Shown here: positions 33,317 to 41,315 of the stretch, one piece after another
Layout: each line of letters opens with the position of its first letter
How positions within the stretch are numbered: the stretch's first letter is position 1
Notes under the pieces: model-generated
What the model saw: the letters and a program-made list of their open reading frames with translations, nothing else
What the model was told of the DNA's origin: nothing
Database searches by the model: none
Program-made: the position numbers and the translations under genes
Origin: Salinibius halmophilus
GTDB lineage: Bacteria > Pseudomonadota > Gammaproteobacteria > Pseudomonadales > Natronospirillaceae
DNA: 64,000 nucleotides
Reading direction: 5' to 3'
NCBI RefSeq assembly: GCF_003577475.1
Contig: NZ_QPEP01000006.1
Span: 184,144 to 248,143 of the forward strand

Positions 33317-34510
33317 TCAGCGCTCTATAACAGAAATCGCCTTTGATTTTCCTTGTATGCCAACGACGATAGCCAGAACCAAAAGAAGGAAACTTGCCGT
33401 AGTAAAGGGCAACCGACTATCGAACTGATACAACAAGGTTGCCAGTAGTGGCACAATTACTGACCCTAACCCCTGCATCGCAGATAACGTCCCTGCCGCT
33501 AAACCTTGCTCATTGTCACTAACCGCATTGGCTGTCATGGTTTGCATCGCCGGAAAAATAGGCCCCAGTCCAGCGGCCATAACTACGTAACCAAATACAA
33601 ACTGAGTTGCGGATGTAGACGTTGTGGCAAGCAGCAGCCCGCTTAAACCAATTAGGCTGCCTAGCCAGATACTTGGGTAAAGAATGTCGGATTTAACCTT
33701 CATGACAATACCTTGAACCAGTACTAGCGTTATCCCAGTGCAAGCCATTGTGATACCTGACAGTTTGGCTGTTTGACTTACTTGTTCAGCACTATAGATG
33801 TTATCGAGGATAAAAAAGCCAATTATCATTTGAGCACTGATCACCGCCATCATTAGTACTAAGCAGGTTGTCAGAGGTAGTCGTAAGCGACGGTCGAATA
33901 GCGACACCGGATGGTCATTCGTTTGCTCAAATACCGGTACGCTAGGTAGTTTAAATAAGACTAATACCCAAATCATCAGAGCGAGCGCGGCGAGTATGTA
34001 CAGTGGTAATACTAGGTCTTGCGCTGCTAAGATCCCGCCAATGGTTGGACCGGCAATCATGCCAACTGCATTCGCCATGCCTAATCCTCCCAGCGCTCGG
34101 TGGCGCTCGCTTGGTTTGGTACTTTGTGCAACGTAAGCAGCACTTACCGGAGTCATGGCAGCAAAGCTAATGCCAATCAGTGTGCGGCCAATTAACATGC
34201 CAATAAAGGCCAAGCTGATGGTCGCAAAGCCTGCCATTATTAAATCTAGCCAATACGCCAAAAGCCAATAGCTGGCAACAAAAGCAAGGCCTGCGATAAC
34301 TAAAACCGGTTTGCGACCTTTGCGATCACTTAGGCGCCCCCAGTGTCTTGCCACAAGCATCCATGCAAGCCCAGAACACGACACAACAAGGCCACCGTGC
34401 CATTCCTGGAGGCCAACTTCTCTTATAATTGGCCCAATCACAGGAATGTAAGCCATCATAGCCGTCATGAAGACGGCATTTAGAATGAATAAAAAGCGAA
34501 ATGAAATCAT
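33317..34510 (-). CDS. MFS transporter of a siderophore locus (YbtX-like position)
   Basis: A 397-residue major-facilitator protein with twelve hydrophobic spans and the MFS motif A loop (GRLSDRKGRKPVLV) after helix 2; GRTLIGISFAAMTPVSAAYVAQ is typical of drug/H+ antiporter-like carriers. It follows the ABC gene at 34520 by 9 bp, so is co-transcribed. In yersiniabactin-type loci an MFS protein accompanies the two ABC importers. Here it could export or import a siderophore or a breakdown product; the direction cannot be told from sequence. Confidence 0.85.
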   Translation of the reverse strand: MISFRFLFILNAVFMTAMMAYIPVIGPIIREVGLQEWHGGLVVSCSGLAWMLVARHWGRLSDRKGRKPVLVIAGLAFVASYWLLAYWLDLIMAGFATISLAFIGMLIGRTLIGISFAAMTPVSAAYVAQSTKPSERHRALGGLGMANAVGMIAGPTIGGILAAQDLVLPLYILAALALMIWVLVLFKLPSVPVFEQTNDHPVSLFDRRLRLPLTTCLVLMMAVISAQMIIGFFILDNIYSAEQVSQTAKLSGITMACTGITLVLVQGIVMKVKSDILYPSIWLGSLIGLSGLLLATTSTSATQFVFGYVVMAAGLGPIFPAMQTMTANAVSDNEQGLAAGTLSAMQGLGSVIVPLLATLLYQFDSRLPFTTASFLLLVLAIVVGIQGKSKAISVIER

Positions 34511-34519
34511 GGTGCGACC

Positions 34520-36286
34520 TTATTCGACGGAATTAAAATGCCACTGTTTGGTGCGCATTTGGGCTTGCCATAAACTGTGATATAGCCCTTTTTCTTCAAG
34601 TAATGATCGGTGCTGACCTTGCTCCACAATTGCCCCGTCATCGAGTACAACAATTTGATCTGCTGCGACAATCGTACTTAAGCGGTGGGCAATGATGATA
34701 AGAGTTCGCCCCTTTGCGAGTTCTGCCATGGCACGTTGCACCTGTATTTCACTTTCGCTATCCAGCGCAGCGGTGGGTTCATCGAGTAAAACAATGGGCG
34801 CATTCTTTAAAATGGCACGGGCAATACTGATTCGCTGGCGTTGGCCGCCAGATAACTTGCCGCCAAGCTCACCAATTTTGGTGTGATAGCCATTTGGTAG
34901 CTGGCTAATAAAATCATGACAGTTAGCTGCTTTTGCGGCCGCTTCAATCTCTGCTTGACTGGCGCTTGGTTTAGCCATGGCTATGTTGTTTAAGATGCTG
35001 TCGTCGAACAAATAGACATCTTGAAAAACCACTGCAATTTGGCTCATTAACTCGCTTTGGCTAAAGCTTCTAATATCGCGGCCCCCGATACTAATGCTGC
35101 CATTTGCTACATCGTCATAGCGAGTGATTAGCTTGATAAGAGTAGATTTGCCAGAGCCCGATGGGCCAACGAGGGCCGTAATGCTGTTGGCTTGGCAGTG
35201 CAAACTTAGGTCATTAATCGCCGGGTTGTTAGTGCCTGGATAACTGAAATGCACTTGTTTAAATGTGATCGATGAGTCCTGCTGTTGTCTTGTGTGACCT
35301 AATGTTGGTAATGGATTAATGTCCATCAGGTCACTATAACGCTTGGCTCCTAAGCGCATTAGGCTAAAAATAGGCAACATAAATGCAAAAGTGCCAAGCG
35401 GCTCGACTAAGCGCAGCATAATAATCGCCAGAACGGGTAAATACAGTACTGATAAATCACTGTAAATAACCAACAAAACCGCCGTGGTCAACATGGCCCA
35501 TACGCCCAGTTCAGCAACTAAGCCGTAACTGATGTTGCTGGCAATGTTGCGCTTTTCGCTACGCGTTTGTATGTCGCATAACTGCTGAATGCGTTGACGT
35601 AGCCGATTGCCAGCGCCATTTGTGGCATTACAGGCGCGCAATACGGCCATGCCTTGGCTGTAGCCTAGTATGGCCGAGTTACTATTTATCATGGCTTGCG
35701 AAAGTTTGGCAAAGTTTGCCTCGGTCATCTTTTGCTTAAGCTTATTGATCGGCCATAACGCTAGTATCACTGTCGCCATTACCGCCGCCAAGCGCCAGTC
35801 AATCCAAAGCAGGCCCAAAAAGACCATGCATGGCAACACAGCTAAGCGAACTAGTACCTGTACTAATGTCCCCATTGGCATCGTTATGTGTTCTACACTC
35901 GCCGCTAGCGCGTTGGCCACTTCGCCATCTCGGTATTGGCTAAGGCGACTGAGAGGCATGCGATGCAGTTGTTGGCTGAGCTTCTCATGTAGTTCATAAA
36001 CCAGCTCGGCGTAAGGCTGCCCGTGGCTAAAGCTCAGCGCGTGCCAATTGAGGGCAAAATGCACTGCTAAGCCAAATAGAATAAAAATCAGCCAACTTGT
36101 CACATTGCCTGCCATCAGGTCGCTTTCAAATAACATCGCAACTGGAAACAGCGCTAATAAAATTGCACCTTCTAGCATTGCTGCGATCGCGCTCTGGCTG
36201 AGGGTTCTATCTAAGGGTTTTTGCTGTTTGCCAGCTAGCTGACGCATATGCTGAAACGACTGCCACAATGTTGCTTGCTTATGCAT
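34520..36286 (-). CDS. ABC transporter, fused membrane/ATPase half (YbtP/IrtA-like)
   Basis: A 588-residue half-transporter with an N-terminal six-helix exporter-fold domain and a C-terminal nucleotide-binding domain: Walker A GPSGSGKST, signature LSGGQRQR, Walker B VLLDEPTAALDSESE. Exporter-fold half-transporters in iron loci (YbtPQ, IrtAB) act as siderophore importers. Start ATG 36286 is supported by GAGGAAC with about 7-nt spacing and leaves an 8-bp overlap with the upstream gene; earlier starts would overlap far more. It forms a heterodimer with the product of 36279-38036 (inference). Confidence 0.88.
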   Translation of the reverse strand: MHKQATLWQSFQHMRQLAGKQQKPLDRTLSQSAIAAMLEGAILLALFPVAMLFESDLMAGNVTSWLIFILFGLAVHFALNWHALSFSHGQPYAELVYELHEKLSQQLHRMPLSRLSQYRDGEVANALAASVEHITMPMGTLVQVLVRLAVLPCMVFLGLLWIDWRLAAVMATVILALWPINKLKQKMTEANFAKLSQAMINSNSAILGYSQGMAVLRACNATNGAGNRLRQRIQQLCDIQTRSEKRNIASNISYGLVAELGVWAMLTTAVLLVIYSDLSVLYLPVLAIIMLRLVEPLGTFAFMLPIFSLMRLGAKRYSDLMDINPLPTLGHTRQQQDSSITFKQVHFSYPGTNNPAINDLSLHCQANSITALVGPSGSGKSTLIKLITRYDDVANGSISIGGRDIRSFSQSELMSQIAVVFQDVYLFDDSILNNIAMAKPSASQAEIEAAAKAANCHDFISQLPNGYHTKIGELGGKLSGGQRQRISIARAILKNAPIVLLDEPTAALDSESEIQVQRAMAELAKGRTLIIIAHRLSTIVAADQIVVLDDGAIVEQGQHRSLLEEKGLYHSLWQAQMRTKQWHFNSVE

Positions 36287-38036
36287 AACGTTGTTCCTCA
36301 GAATCATCTGTAAGAAGCCATGTCTGGCTGTTTTCATAGGCTTGCCAAAGTTGGCTGTATCGTGATGGCTTAGCGAGCAGTTCATCATGTGTGCCGCGCT
36401 CAATGAGTTGCCCATGATCTATCACTAATATCTGATCGGCATCTTTGATGGTATTTAGCTTGTGAGCAATGATCAGCACGGTGCGTCCTTGCATTAACTG
36501 CGCAACCGCTTGCATTAACAAATGCTCGTTATCAGGGTCGGCATATGCCGTTGCCTCATCTAATACCAAAATTGGCTTATCCTGAACCAGTGCTCGTGCA
36601 ATGGCGATACGTTGACGCTGACCGCCAGATAGTCGAACCCCTCCGGCACCGACCATGGTTTGATAACCATCCGGTAGGCTGACAATAAAGTCATGTATTT
36701 GGGCAGCCTTCGCCGCATCTTCAACCAACGCTTGATCGATATGCTCATACCCAAGACGCAAATTGTCTAACAGGCTTTCATCGAACAAATAGTTGTCTTG
36801 AAAAACAAAAGCCATCTGCGACATAAGTTGTTCGCTACTTAGGTGGCGAATGTCGTGCCCGTCGATGCAAATACGCCCATGCTCTGGATCCCAGAAGCGC
36901 GGTAATAGCCTGGCAAGTGTACTTTTTCCGCTACCAGAAGCGCCAACTAGCGCTACAATTTGACCGGGTTCAATGTTGAAACTCATGTTTTGCAGCGCCC
37001 ATGCTTGCTGACCTGCGTAGCGGAAACTTAGGTTTTCAACGGCGATGCTTGGTGTTTTTGAAAACTTCACTGGTTCGGGTTGGGCTGGCTCAGGCAGGCT
37101 TGGTTGTGCCAGCATCTGCTGAATATCTGTTGCGGCAACTTGGGAGCGCTTAATGGCATGGTTCAACCACATCAGCGGCATAATACCTTCAACCAAACCA
37201 CCGCTGAGCAACAGCACCACGGCAAGTGCACTAAGCTCCAGCACCTGTAGGTGCATTAACCACCAACCGCCTAGCCCTACCCACAACAGTACAGGCAAAG
37301 GTGTGAATAACCACATGGCAAACCGCACACTGTGGCCCGAAGCAGCCAGCCACCTTGTTAGTAGCTCTTTAAACTCAACCGTGGTGTTGTGCAGTCGGTC
37401 ATACGACTGACTACCACTATCAAATGCTCGCACAACACTCATTGCTTGAATGTACTCCACCGCTTGCTGATTAAATGCAGCATTTTTTTCTTCATACAAA
37501 GCAGATGTGTCGCCATGCCCTTGCATTGCGCGGCTAAGCACAACAAAACCTACAGTTAAACCAGTAATTAGCCACAGACTCAACTGCCAGCTAAACACGG
37601 CGCACACTAGCAGGCTCGCCAGCGGCGCGACATAGAGCTTTGCCAGCATAGGTGTTGAGTCGGCAACGAAGGCGTGCAAGTTCGTAACATTGTATTGCAT
37701 TAGCTTGGCAACACGGCCACTACCATGTTCTGTGATATAGCCAAGCGGTAGCGAGGCCAGCTTGTCTGCAATCTGGCTGCGAAGGTCGACCTCTAACTTG
37801 TACGAGGCTAGGTGGCTAATAGTAAAAGAAGCTAGCCGTAGCACAGTGCTTGCAGCGACTAGCAACAAGCAAATCAGTAACCAAGTTAAGTTTGTTAACG
37901 CCTGTGGTTGAGTAATGTTGTAAGCAAACATAACCATAGCAGCCAAGTTCAGCAGATAAGAGGTTGCCGAGCCAGCCATGGCTGCATAGATGCGCCCACG
38001 CACGCTGTGCATCAACGCCCAAATTGGATTTTTCAT
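36279..38036 (-). CDS. ABC transporter, fused membrane/ATPase half (YbtQ/IrtB-like)
   Basis: A 585-residue half-transporter; membrane domain at about residues 10-310, nucleotide-binding domain after that. Walker A is GASGSGKST, signature RLSGGQRQR and Walker B VLDEATAYADPDNE; the 'ATAYADPDNE' form is typical of the YbtPQ/IrtAB group. First gene of the transporter operon behind an AraC-type regulator. A hairpin in its leader includes the ribosome site, and Fur-like plus direct-repeat sites lie just upstream, so it is likely iron-repressed and activator-dependent. Confidence 0.88.
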   Translation of the reverse strand: MKNPIWALMHSVRGRIYAAMAGSATSYLLNLAAMVMFAYNITQPQALTNLTWLLICLLLVAASTVLRLASFTISHLASYKLEVDLRSQIADKLASLPLGYITEHGSGRVAKLMQYNVTNLHAFVADSTPMLAKLYVAPLASLLVCAVFSWQLSLWLITGLTVGFVVLSRAMQGHGDTSALYEEKNAAFNQQAVEYIQAMSVVRAFDSGSQSYDRLHNTTVEFKELLTRWLAASGHSVRFAMWLFTPLPVLLWVGLGGWWLMHLQVLELSALAVVLLLSGGLVEGIMPLMWLNHAIKRSQVAATDIQQMLAQPSLPEPAQPEPVKFSKTPSIAVENLSFRYAGQQAWALQNMSFNIEPGQIVALVGASGSGKSTLARLLPRFWDPEHGRICIDGHDIRHLSSEQLMSQMAFVFQDNYLFDESLLDNLRLGYEHIDQALVEDAAKAAQIHDFIVSLPDGYQTMVGAGGVRLSGGQRQRIAIARALVQDKPILVLDEATAYADPDNEHLLMQAVAQLMQGRTVLIIAHKLNTIKDADQILVIDHGQLIERGTHDELLAKPSRYSQLWQAYENSQTWLLTDDSEEQRYA

Positions 38037-38041
38037 AATTA

Positions 38042-38060
38042 TCCCTCGTGTTAAAACGAG
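38042..38060 (-). promoter_or_regulatory. Leader hairpin that sequesters the ribosome site of the ABC operon
   Basis: On the minus strand CCTCGT pairs with ACGAGG just before GGATAATTATG. The GAGGG ribosome site of the gene starting at 38036 therefore lies in or beside the 3' arm of the stem. Flanking AATT and ATTAT also match, extending the pairing. This could restrict translation until the hairpin opens. Confidence 0.5.
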
Positions 38061-38075
38061 GCAATTATGATTGGA

Positions 38076-38090
38076 TGAGAATGGTTTTCA
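38076..38090. promoter_or_regulatory. Fur-box-like site upstream of the YbtPQ-like operon
   Basis: TGAGAATGGTTTTCA fits Fur TGATAAT-N-ATTATCA at 11-12 of 14 positions. It sits 40-54 bp upstream of the ATG at 38036 and next to the direct repeats at 38091-38128. Confidence 0.55.
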
Positions 38091-38128
38091 GTCACTTTAG
38101 AAAAAAACAAAGTCAGTTTTGAAAAAAA
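38091..38128. promoter_or_regulatory. Two direct repeats 21 bp apart: probable AraC-family activator site
   Basis: GTCACTTTAGAAAAAAA (38091-38107) and GTCAGTTTTGAAAAAAA (38112-38128) match at 15 of 17 positions and start exactly 21 bp apart, two helical turns. This is the arrangement AraC-type proteins bind. The site lies between the AraC-type regulator gene and the transporter operon it should control. Confidence 0.6.
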
Positions 38129-38148
38129 GAGCAGTCCTGCTGTCTACA

Positions 38149-39150
38149 TCAAGCTTGGGATCTAGTAGCGATTTTTGCCTGTTTAGGCGTGATGCCAAAG
38201 TGCTGGTAGAACTGTTTGCTAAAGTGCCCGGTATGTCGGTAGCCCACCGCAAGCGCGGCATCTAATACTGACATGCCGCTATCTAAAAAGCGTTTTGCTT
38301 GCGCTAGTCTTAACTGTTTTCGGTATTGCGCAATGGAACATCCCAAGCGTTGTTGCAAGCCTTGTTGTAAGTAACATTGATTAATGCCTGCTACCTTGGC
38401 TAGATCACTAACCGTAAAATCTTCACAGTAGTGCTCATGCAAGTAACTAACGGCGTGATTTATCGCTTTATTGCGCCAGACTGATCGTTTTTCATGCTGA
38501 TTGAGCAGGGTGTCTGGCAATTGAAGATAGCTAGCAAGCAATGCTAAGCATTGCGATTCAAGTGTTAGCGCGTCGTGAAATGTAAAGTTGGGCGAGCTGG
38601 TAATTTGTTTTGTTAGTCGCTCGATTGACTCGTTCACTCGTCCTACCCGTTGAATGGGGATTGACTGCTTCGTTTTTTGCATGGCCAAACGCATGTTTTT
38701 CGGCGCTTCCTCTTGCCAACGTTGCCACTGGGCTGGGCTTAAATCAATCGACACTCCCCGCATCCATTGTTGCGCTGGCATGTCGACAACCATGTTTTCC
38801 ATCGAACCATGCATCAGCCATAGATCGCCAGCCCTTGGCGCAAACCACTGATTTTCGACCTCAACCCGATAGTTGCCATGAGTTAAGTAGCTAAAACCAT
38901 TGTGTGCCAAAACTTGTTCGTATCGGCAGCGCCCCGCTTCGGCAAGTTTGAAGTTGCCCAACTGTAAGCGCATGCCTGAATCAAACTGATAAATGCTGGC
39001 TTGTGCCTGATTACCTTGATCGTTTAGCGATACCCATATGCCATGCTTTGAGCTTTGTACCTCAACTGGGTAGCGGTCACTTGCGCCATTAGTTGGAAAG
39101 TGCCTGAGTAGTTCGTCGATGATTTCGGCTTGCTGCGCAACTAGACTCAT
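38149..39150 (-). CDS. AraC-family regulator of the siderophore transporter locus (PchR/YbtA-like)
   Basis: A 333-residue regulator with an N-terminal ligand-sensing domain and a C-terminal AraC DNA-binding domain (about residues 230-330: DFTVSDLAKVAGINQCYLQQGLQQRLGCSIAQYRKQLRLAQAKRFL and GYRHTGHFSKQFYQHFGITPKQ). The layout matches PchR/YbtA, which sense ferric siderophore and activate its uptake genes. Its own promoter has a near-perfect Fur box. It lies immediately upstream of, and in line with, the ABC/MFS operon. Confidence 0.9.
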   Translation of the reverse strand: MSLVAQQAEIIDELLRHFPTNGASDRYPVEVQSSKHGIWVSLNDQGNQAQASIYQFDSGMRLQLGNFKLAEAGRCRYEQVLAHNGFSYLTHGNYRVEVENQWFAPRAGDLWLMHGSMENMVVDMPAQQWMRGVSIDLSPAQWQRWQEEAPKNMRLAMQKTKQSIPIQRVGRVNESIERLTKQITSSPNFTFHDALTLESQCLALLASYLQLPDTLLNQHEKRSVWRNKAINHAVSYLHEHYCEDFTVSDLAKVAGINQCYLQQGLQQRLGCSIAQYRKQLRLAQAKRFLDSGMSVLDAALAVGYRHTGHFSKQFYQHFGITPKQAKIATRSQA

Positions 39151-39164
39151 TATTAATCCTTATT

Positions 39165-39179
39165 TGAGAATGATTATCA
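39165..39179. promoter_or_regulatory. Fur box upstream of the AraC-type regulator
   Basis: TGAGAATGATTATCA matches the Fur 7-1-7 consensus (TGATAAT-N-ATTATCA) at 13 of 14 positions, ending 15 bp before the regulator ATG. The best Fur site in the window. Confidence 0.75.
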
Positions 39180-39271
39180 TAACCTTTCTAGTGCGCAGGA
39201 TGCTAGTGATTTAACAACAAGTTGGCCGCGATTTTTGGCTGGCTACGGCTTTCTTCGTGCTACATCGGCTA

Positions 39272-39406
39272 CTATTTGGTACGCCCCTGAACCGCTTTGA
39301 AACGAGGATTCGACTTACAAATGACATAGATACGGCCTCGACGCTTCACTACTTGGCAATCTGGATGGCGCTTTTTTGCAGTTTTGATTGAGCTCACAAC
39401 CTTCAT
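39272..39406 (-). CDS. rpmJ2: 50S ribosomal protein L36, zinc-free paralogue (YkgO-like)
   Basis: A 44-residue protein: [20 protein letters not shown] then [20 protein letters not shown] and GRTK. This is the type B L36, with only two scattered Cys instead of the zinc-binding set. It replaces the zinc-containing L36 when zinc is scarce. The gene overlaps rpmE2 by 4 bp (ATGA), so the two paralogues are translated together. Confidence 0.95.
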   Translation of the reverse strand: MKVVSSIKTAKKRHPDCQVVKRRGRIYVICKSNPRFKAVQGRTK

Positions 39407-39663
39407 TTTTTTACCCCTCTCCCTTTACCAAATTTGCGGTAGAAGTCATTTACACGACCTTCTTTTTCGACCACGCGTGCTTTACCTGTGTACTGCGGGT
39501 GCGAAGCAGAAGAAACATCAAGTGGCATGTAAGGGTAGGTTTGACCATCTTGCCAATCTATGGTGCGCTCGGTTTTTAAAGTAGATTTAATCAAGAAGTA
39601 TTCGTTAGCTGTGGTGTCGTGAAACACCACAGTTTGGTAATCGGGATGGATGTTCGGTTTCAT
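39403..39663 (-). CDS. rpmE2: 50S ribosomal protein L31 type B (zinc-free)
   Basis: An 86-residue protein of the YkgM/RpmE2 type: [20 protein letters not shown], the [25 protein letters not shown] block and no CXXC zinc motif. It frees zinc by replacing zinc-bound L31 in ribosomes. It leads an rpmE2-rpmJ2 operon, and a Zur-like dyad lies upstream. Confidence 0.96.
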   Translation of the reverse strand: MKPNIHPDYQTVVFHDTTANEYFLIKSTLKTERTIDWQDGQTYPYMPLDVSSASHPQYTGKARVVEKEGRVNDFYRKFGKGRGVKK

Positions 39664-39683
39664 GTGCTGTCCTTTTTTGCGTT

Positions 39684-39700
39684 ACGTTATTACATAACAA
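39684..39700. promoter_or_regulatory. Zur-like dyad upstream of rpmE2-rpmJ2
   Basis: The minus strand reads TTGTTATGTAATAACGT, an imperfect palindrome close to the gammaproteobacterial Zur core TGTTATANTATAACA. It lies 21-37 bp upstream of rpmE2, and this gene pair is a classical Zur target. Confidence 0.6.
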
Positions 39701-39850
39701 TAATGCAAATAGGAAGTATTATCAACTAAGGTAAGGGAGAAATTTCTATCCGCCTCAACTATCCACAGCGCCAGCGCTGGTTTTAAGTCACGTCGTCAAC
39801 TGGATGTTCGAACATCATGCCTTTATTGTAAGTGAAGGTAACAAACAAAC

Positions 39851-39867
39851 CCCAGCATAGCGCTGGG
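39851..39867 (-). terminator. Hairpin after the lipoprotein gene at 39910
   Basis: CCCAGC (39851-39856) and GCTGGG (39862-39867) form a short stem. On the minus strand a GTTTGTTTG stretch follows. A weak intrinsic terminator for the gene at 39910-41013. Confidence 0.5.
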
Positions 39868-39909
39868 ATTTCTGTTTATTTTGCTTGGTAAGCCTGCAGT
39901 TAGAAAAGC

Positions 39910-41013
39910 CTACTTGTCGGTATAAACAACCAAATCATCGATGGCGTACCAGTCTTCAAAGCGCAGCTCATTTGGGTAGGCCTGAAAGAAGTCGTTACCG
40001 CCAATGCCAAAGTAGTTCCAGCCAATAATATCTTCTGATTTGGCACCGCTGCTGATCCAGGTAACGGCTTCGTCGTTATGGAACTGCACGCCGTTGAGCC
40101 ATTGGCGGAAGATGCCGTCGGCAACGCCCGGGGCTGAGTTCAACTTCATGTAAAACGACATGCGTGTCCAATGCTCGGCTTTGCCAAAGGCTTGCTCGTG
40201 CGTAACCGCGCCGGGTACATCTTTAAGGAAGCCCTCGCCAACTTGGTTAGGTATCTCGGGGTTCGTACCGTTAATGCCCATGCCATCGGTGTGGCCACGA
40301 TAGTTGCGCGAGCCACCAATGCCAGATTCAATCGGGCCTTCTTGCCCTGGTGGGCCAGGGTATAAAGAAAGCACATTACGAACGCCGTATGAGTCGCGTT
40401 TGTAGTTGTAATACAGCCTTGGGCCCACGGCACCTTCGCGGCCATTGTAGATAGAGCCACTTCTGTTCCAGGCTCCAGCGCGGAATACCTTGGATGCCCA
40501 GTTGTCGTATTTGTCGCGTTGATACCAATTCGGTGAGAAGCGAATCCAAAACTCCACATAAAGTGACTCGTAGTGGTTGTCGAACACTTTCAAAAACTGC
40601 GCATCCGACGCCCAGTTATTCCAACCAAGCGAGTGCGACTCGCGCCAGAACACAGCCGACTTACCATAGCCCCCAAGTGCCTTATCGGCATTGCGCTCTA
40701 GTATTTCGAGCGATGCATGGTTATCTGGGTAACCAGTTTCAGGTGACCAAGTAGTGCCTTGGTAAATCATCGACCAACCTTCCGGCAGTATATCGCCTCG
40801 GCGCGTTTCTTGGCTGTTGTCGTTGGTGTGCATAGTGCTTGTCCAGTCTGGCTGGTCGTCGAAGCGCTCGGTAAACAACAGTTGCATGTTATCGGTAACG
40901 GGTAGGGGGTTTAGCGCAATAGTTGGTGAAGGCTGGCTTGTTTCTGGCAAATCGCCTTCAACGCAGGCTGCTAGCAAAATAACGGGGCATAAAAAACTAA
41001 GTTTGGTATCCAT
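39910..41013 (-). CDS. Lipoprotein with probable concanavalin-like (polysaccharide-lyase-type) fold
   Basis: A 367-residue secreted lipoprotein; lipobox LLAAC with Cys at about residue 17. The body is rich in aromatic residues and short strands: FTERFDDQPDWTSTM, ALGGYGKSAVFWRES, SLYVEFWIRFSPNWYQ, KVFRAGAWN, HWTRMSFYMKLNSAPGVADGIFRQWLNG and WYAIDDLVVYTDK. This layout recalls heparin-lyase or alginate-lyase-like jelly rolls, in which 'R.W.NG' and 'iDdv' recur. I cannot name the family or substrate. No carbohydrate genes surround it. Confidence 0.6.
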   Translation of the reverse strand: MDTKLSFLCPVILLAACVEGDLPETSQPSPTIALNPLPVTDNMQLLFTERFDDQPDWTSTMHTNDNSQETRRGDILPEGWSMIYQGTTWSPETGYPDNHASLEILERNADKALGGYGKSAVFWRESHSLGWNNWASDAQFLKVFDNHYESLYVEFWIRFSPNWYQRDKYDNWASKVFRAGAWNRSGSIYNGREGAVGPRLYYNYKRDSYGVRNVLSLYPGPPGQEGPIESGIGGSRNYRGHTDGMGINGTNPEIPNQVGEGFLKDVPGAVTHEQAFGKAEHWTRMSFYMKLNSAPGVADGIFRQWLNGVQFHNDEAVTWISSGAKSEDIIGWNYFGIGGNDFFQAYPNELRFEDWYAIDDLVVYTDK

Positions 41014-41118
41014 AGCCAGGCTGTCCTTGAATCATATTCCTCTATAACCACCAGTGTTGCAAAAAAGCTCTGTGTTGTCAGTGGTGTATAAGCTGGTGAA
41101 ATGTTGGGAGGATCATTC

Positions 41119-41149
41119 GTAGGTCGTACGAACCGCAGGTTCGGGCGAC
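41119..41149 (+). repeat. REP-type palindrome, GTAGG head (unit A)
   Basis: GTAGG, then TCG-TA, stem CGAACC, loop GCA, stem GGTTCG, then GG-CGA-C. The outer TCG pairs with CGA. Units B, C and D share the scheme with different but complementary bases. Confidence 0.8.
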
Positions 41150-41176
41150 AAGTCTGGCAACAATTTAACTAAACAC

Positions 41177-41208
41177 GTTTCCCAAACCTAGCGGTTTGTA
41201 AAACCTAC
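41177..41208 (-). repeat. REP-type palindrome, GTAGG head (unit B, inverted to A)
   Basis: The minus strand reads GTAGG-TTTTA-CAAACC, loop GCTA, GGTTTG-GG-AAA-C. Relative to unit A the inner stem changes CGAACC/GGTTCG to CAAACC/GGTTTG, and the outer pairs change TCG/CGA to TTT/AAA. Both are compensatory. Confidence 0.8.
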
Positions 41209-41315
41209 ACCCAAATGTAACCAACTGGTCATATACGTCCGCCTTGCTTTGTCATGTGCTATAAATTAATGATGTAGATCAAAAAACTAAACATAGTTAG
41301 TTAAGTGAGGGCAGT

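Larger units (their letters stand above)
41014..41315. promoter_or_regulatory. Divergent intergenic region with REP pair and FadR-like half-site
   Basis: 302 bp between the lipoprotein gene and the acyl-CoA ligase gene. It holds two inverted REP units (41119-41208) and AACTGGTC at 41223-41230, identical to the left half of the FadR operator consensus; the right half is not conserved. No gene is seen. Confidence 0.4.
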
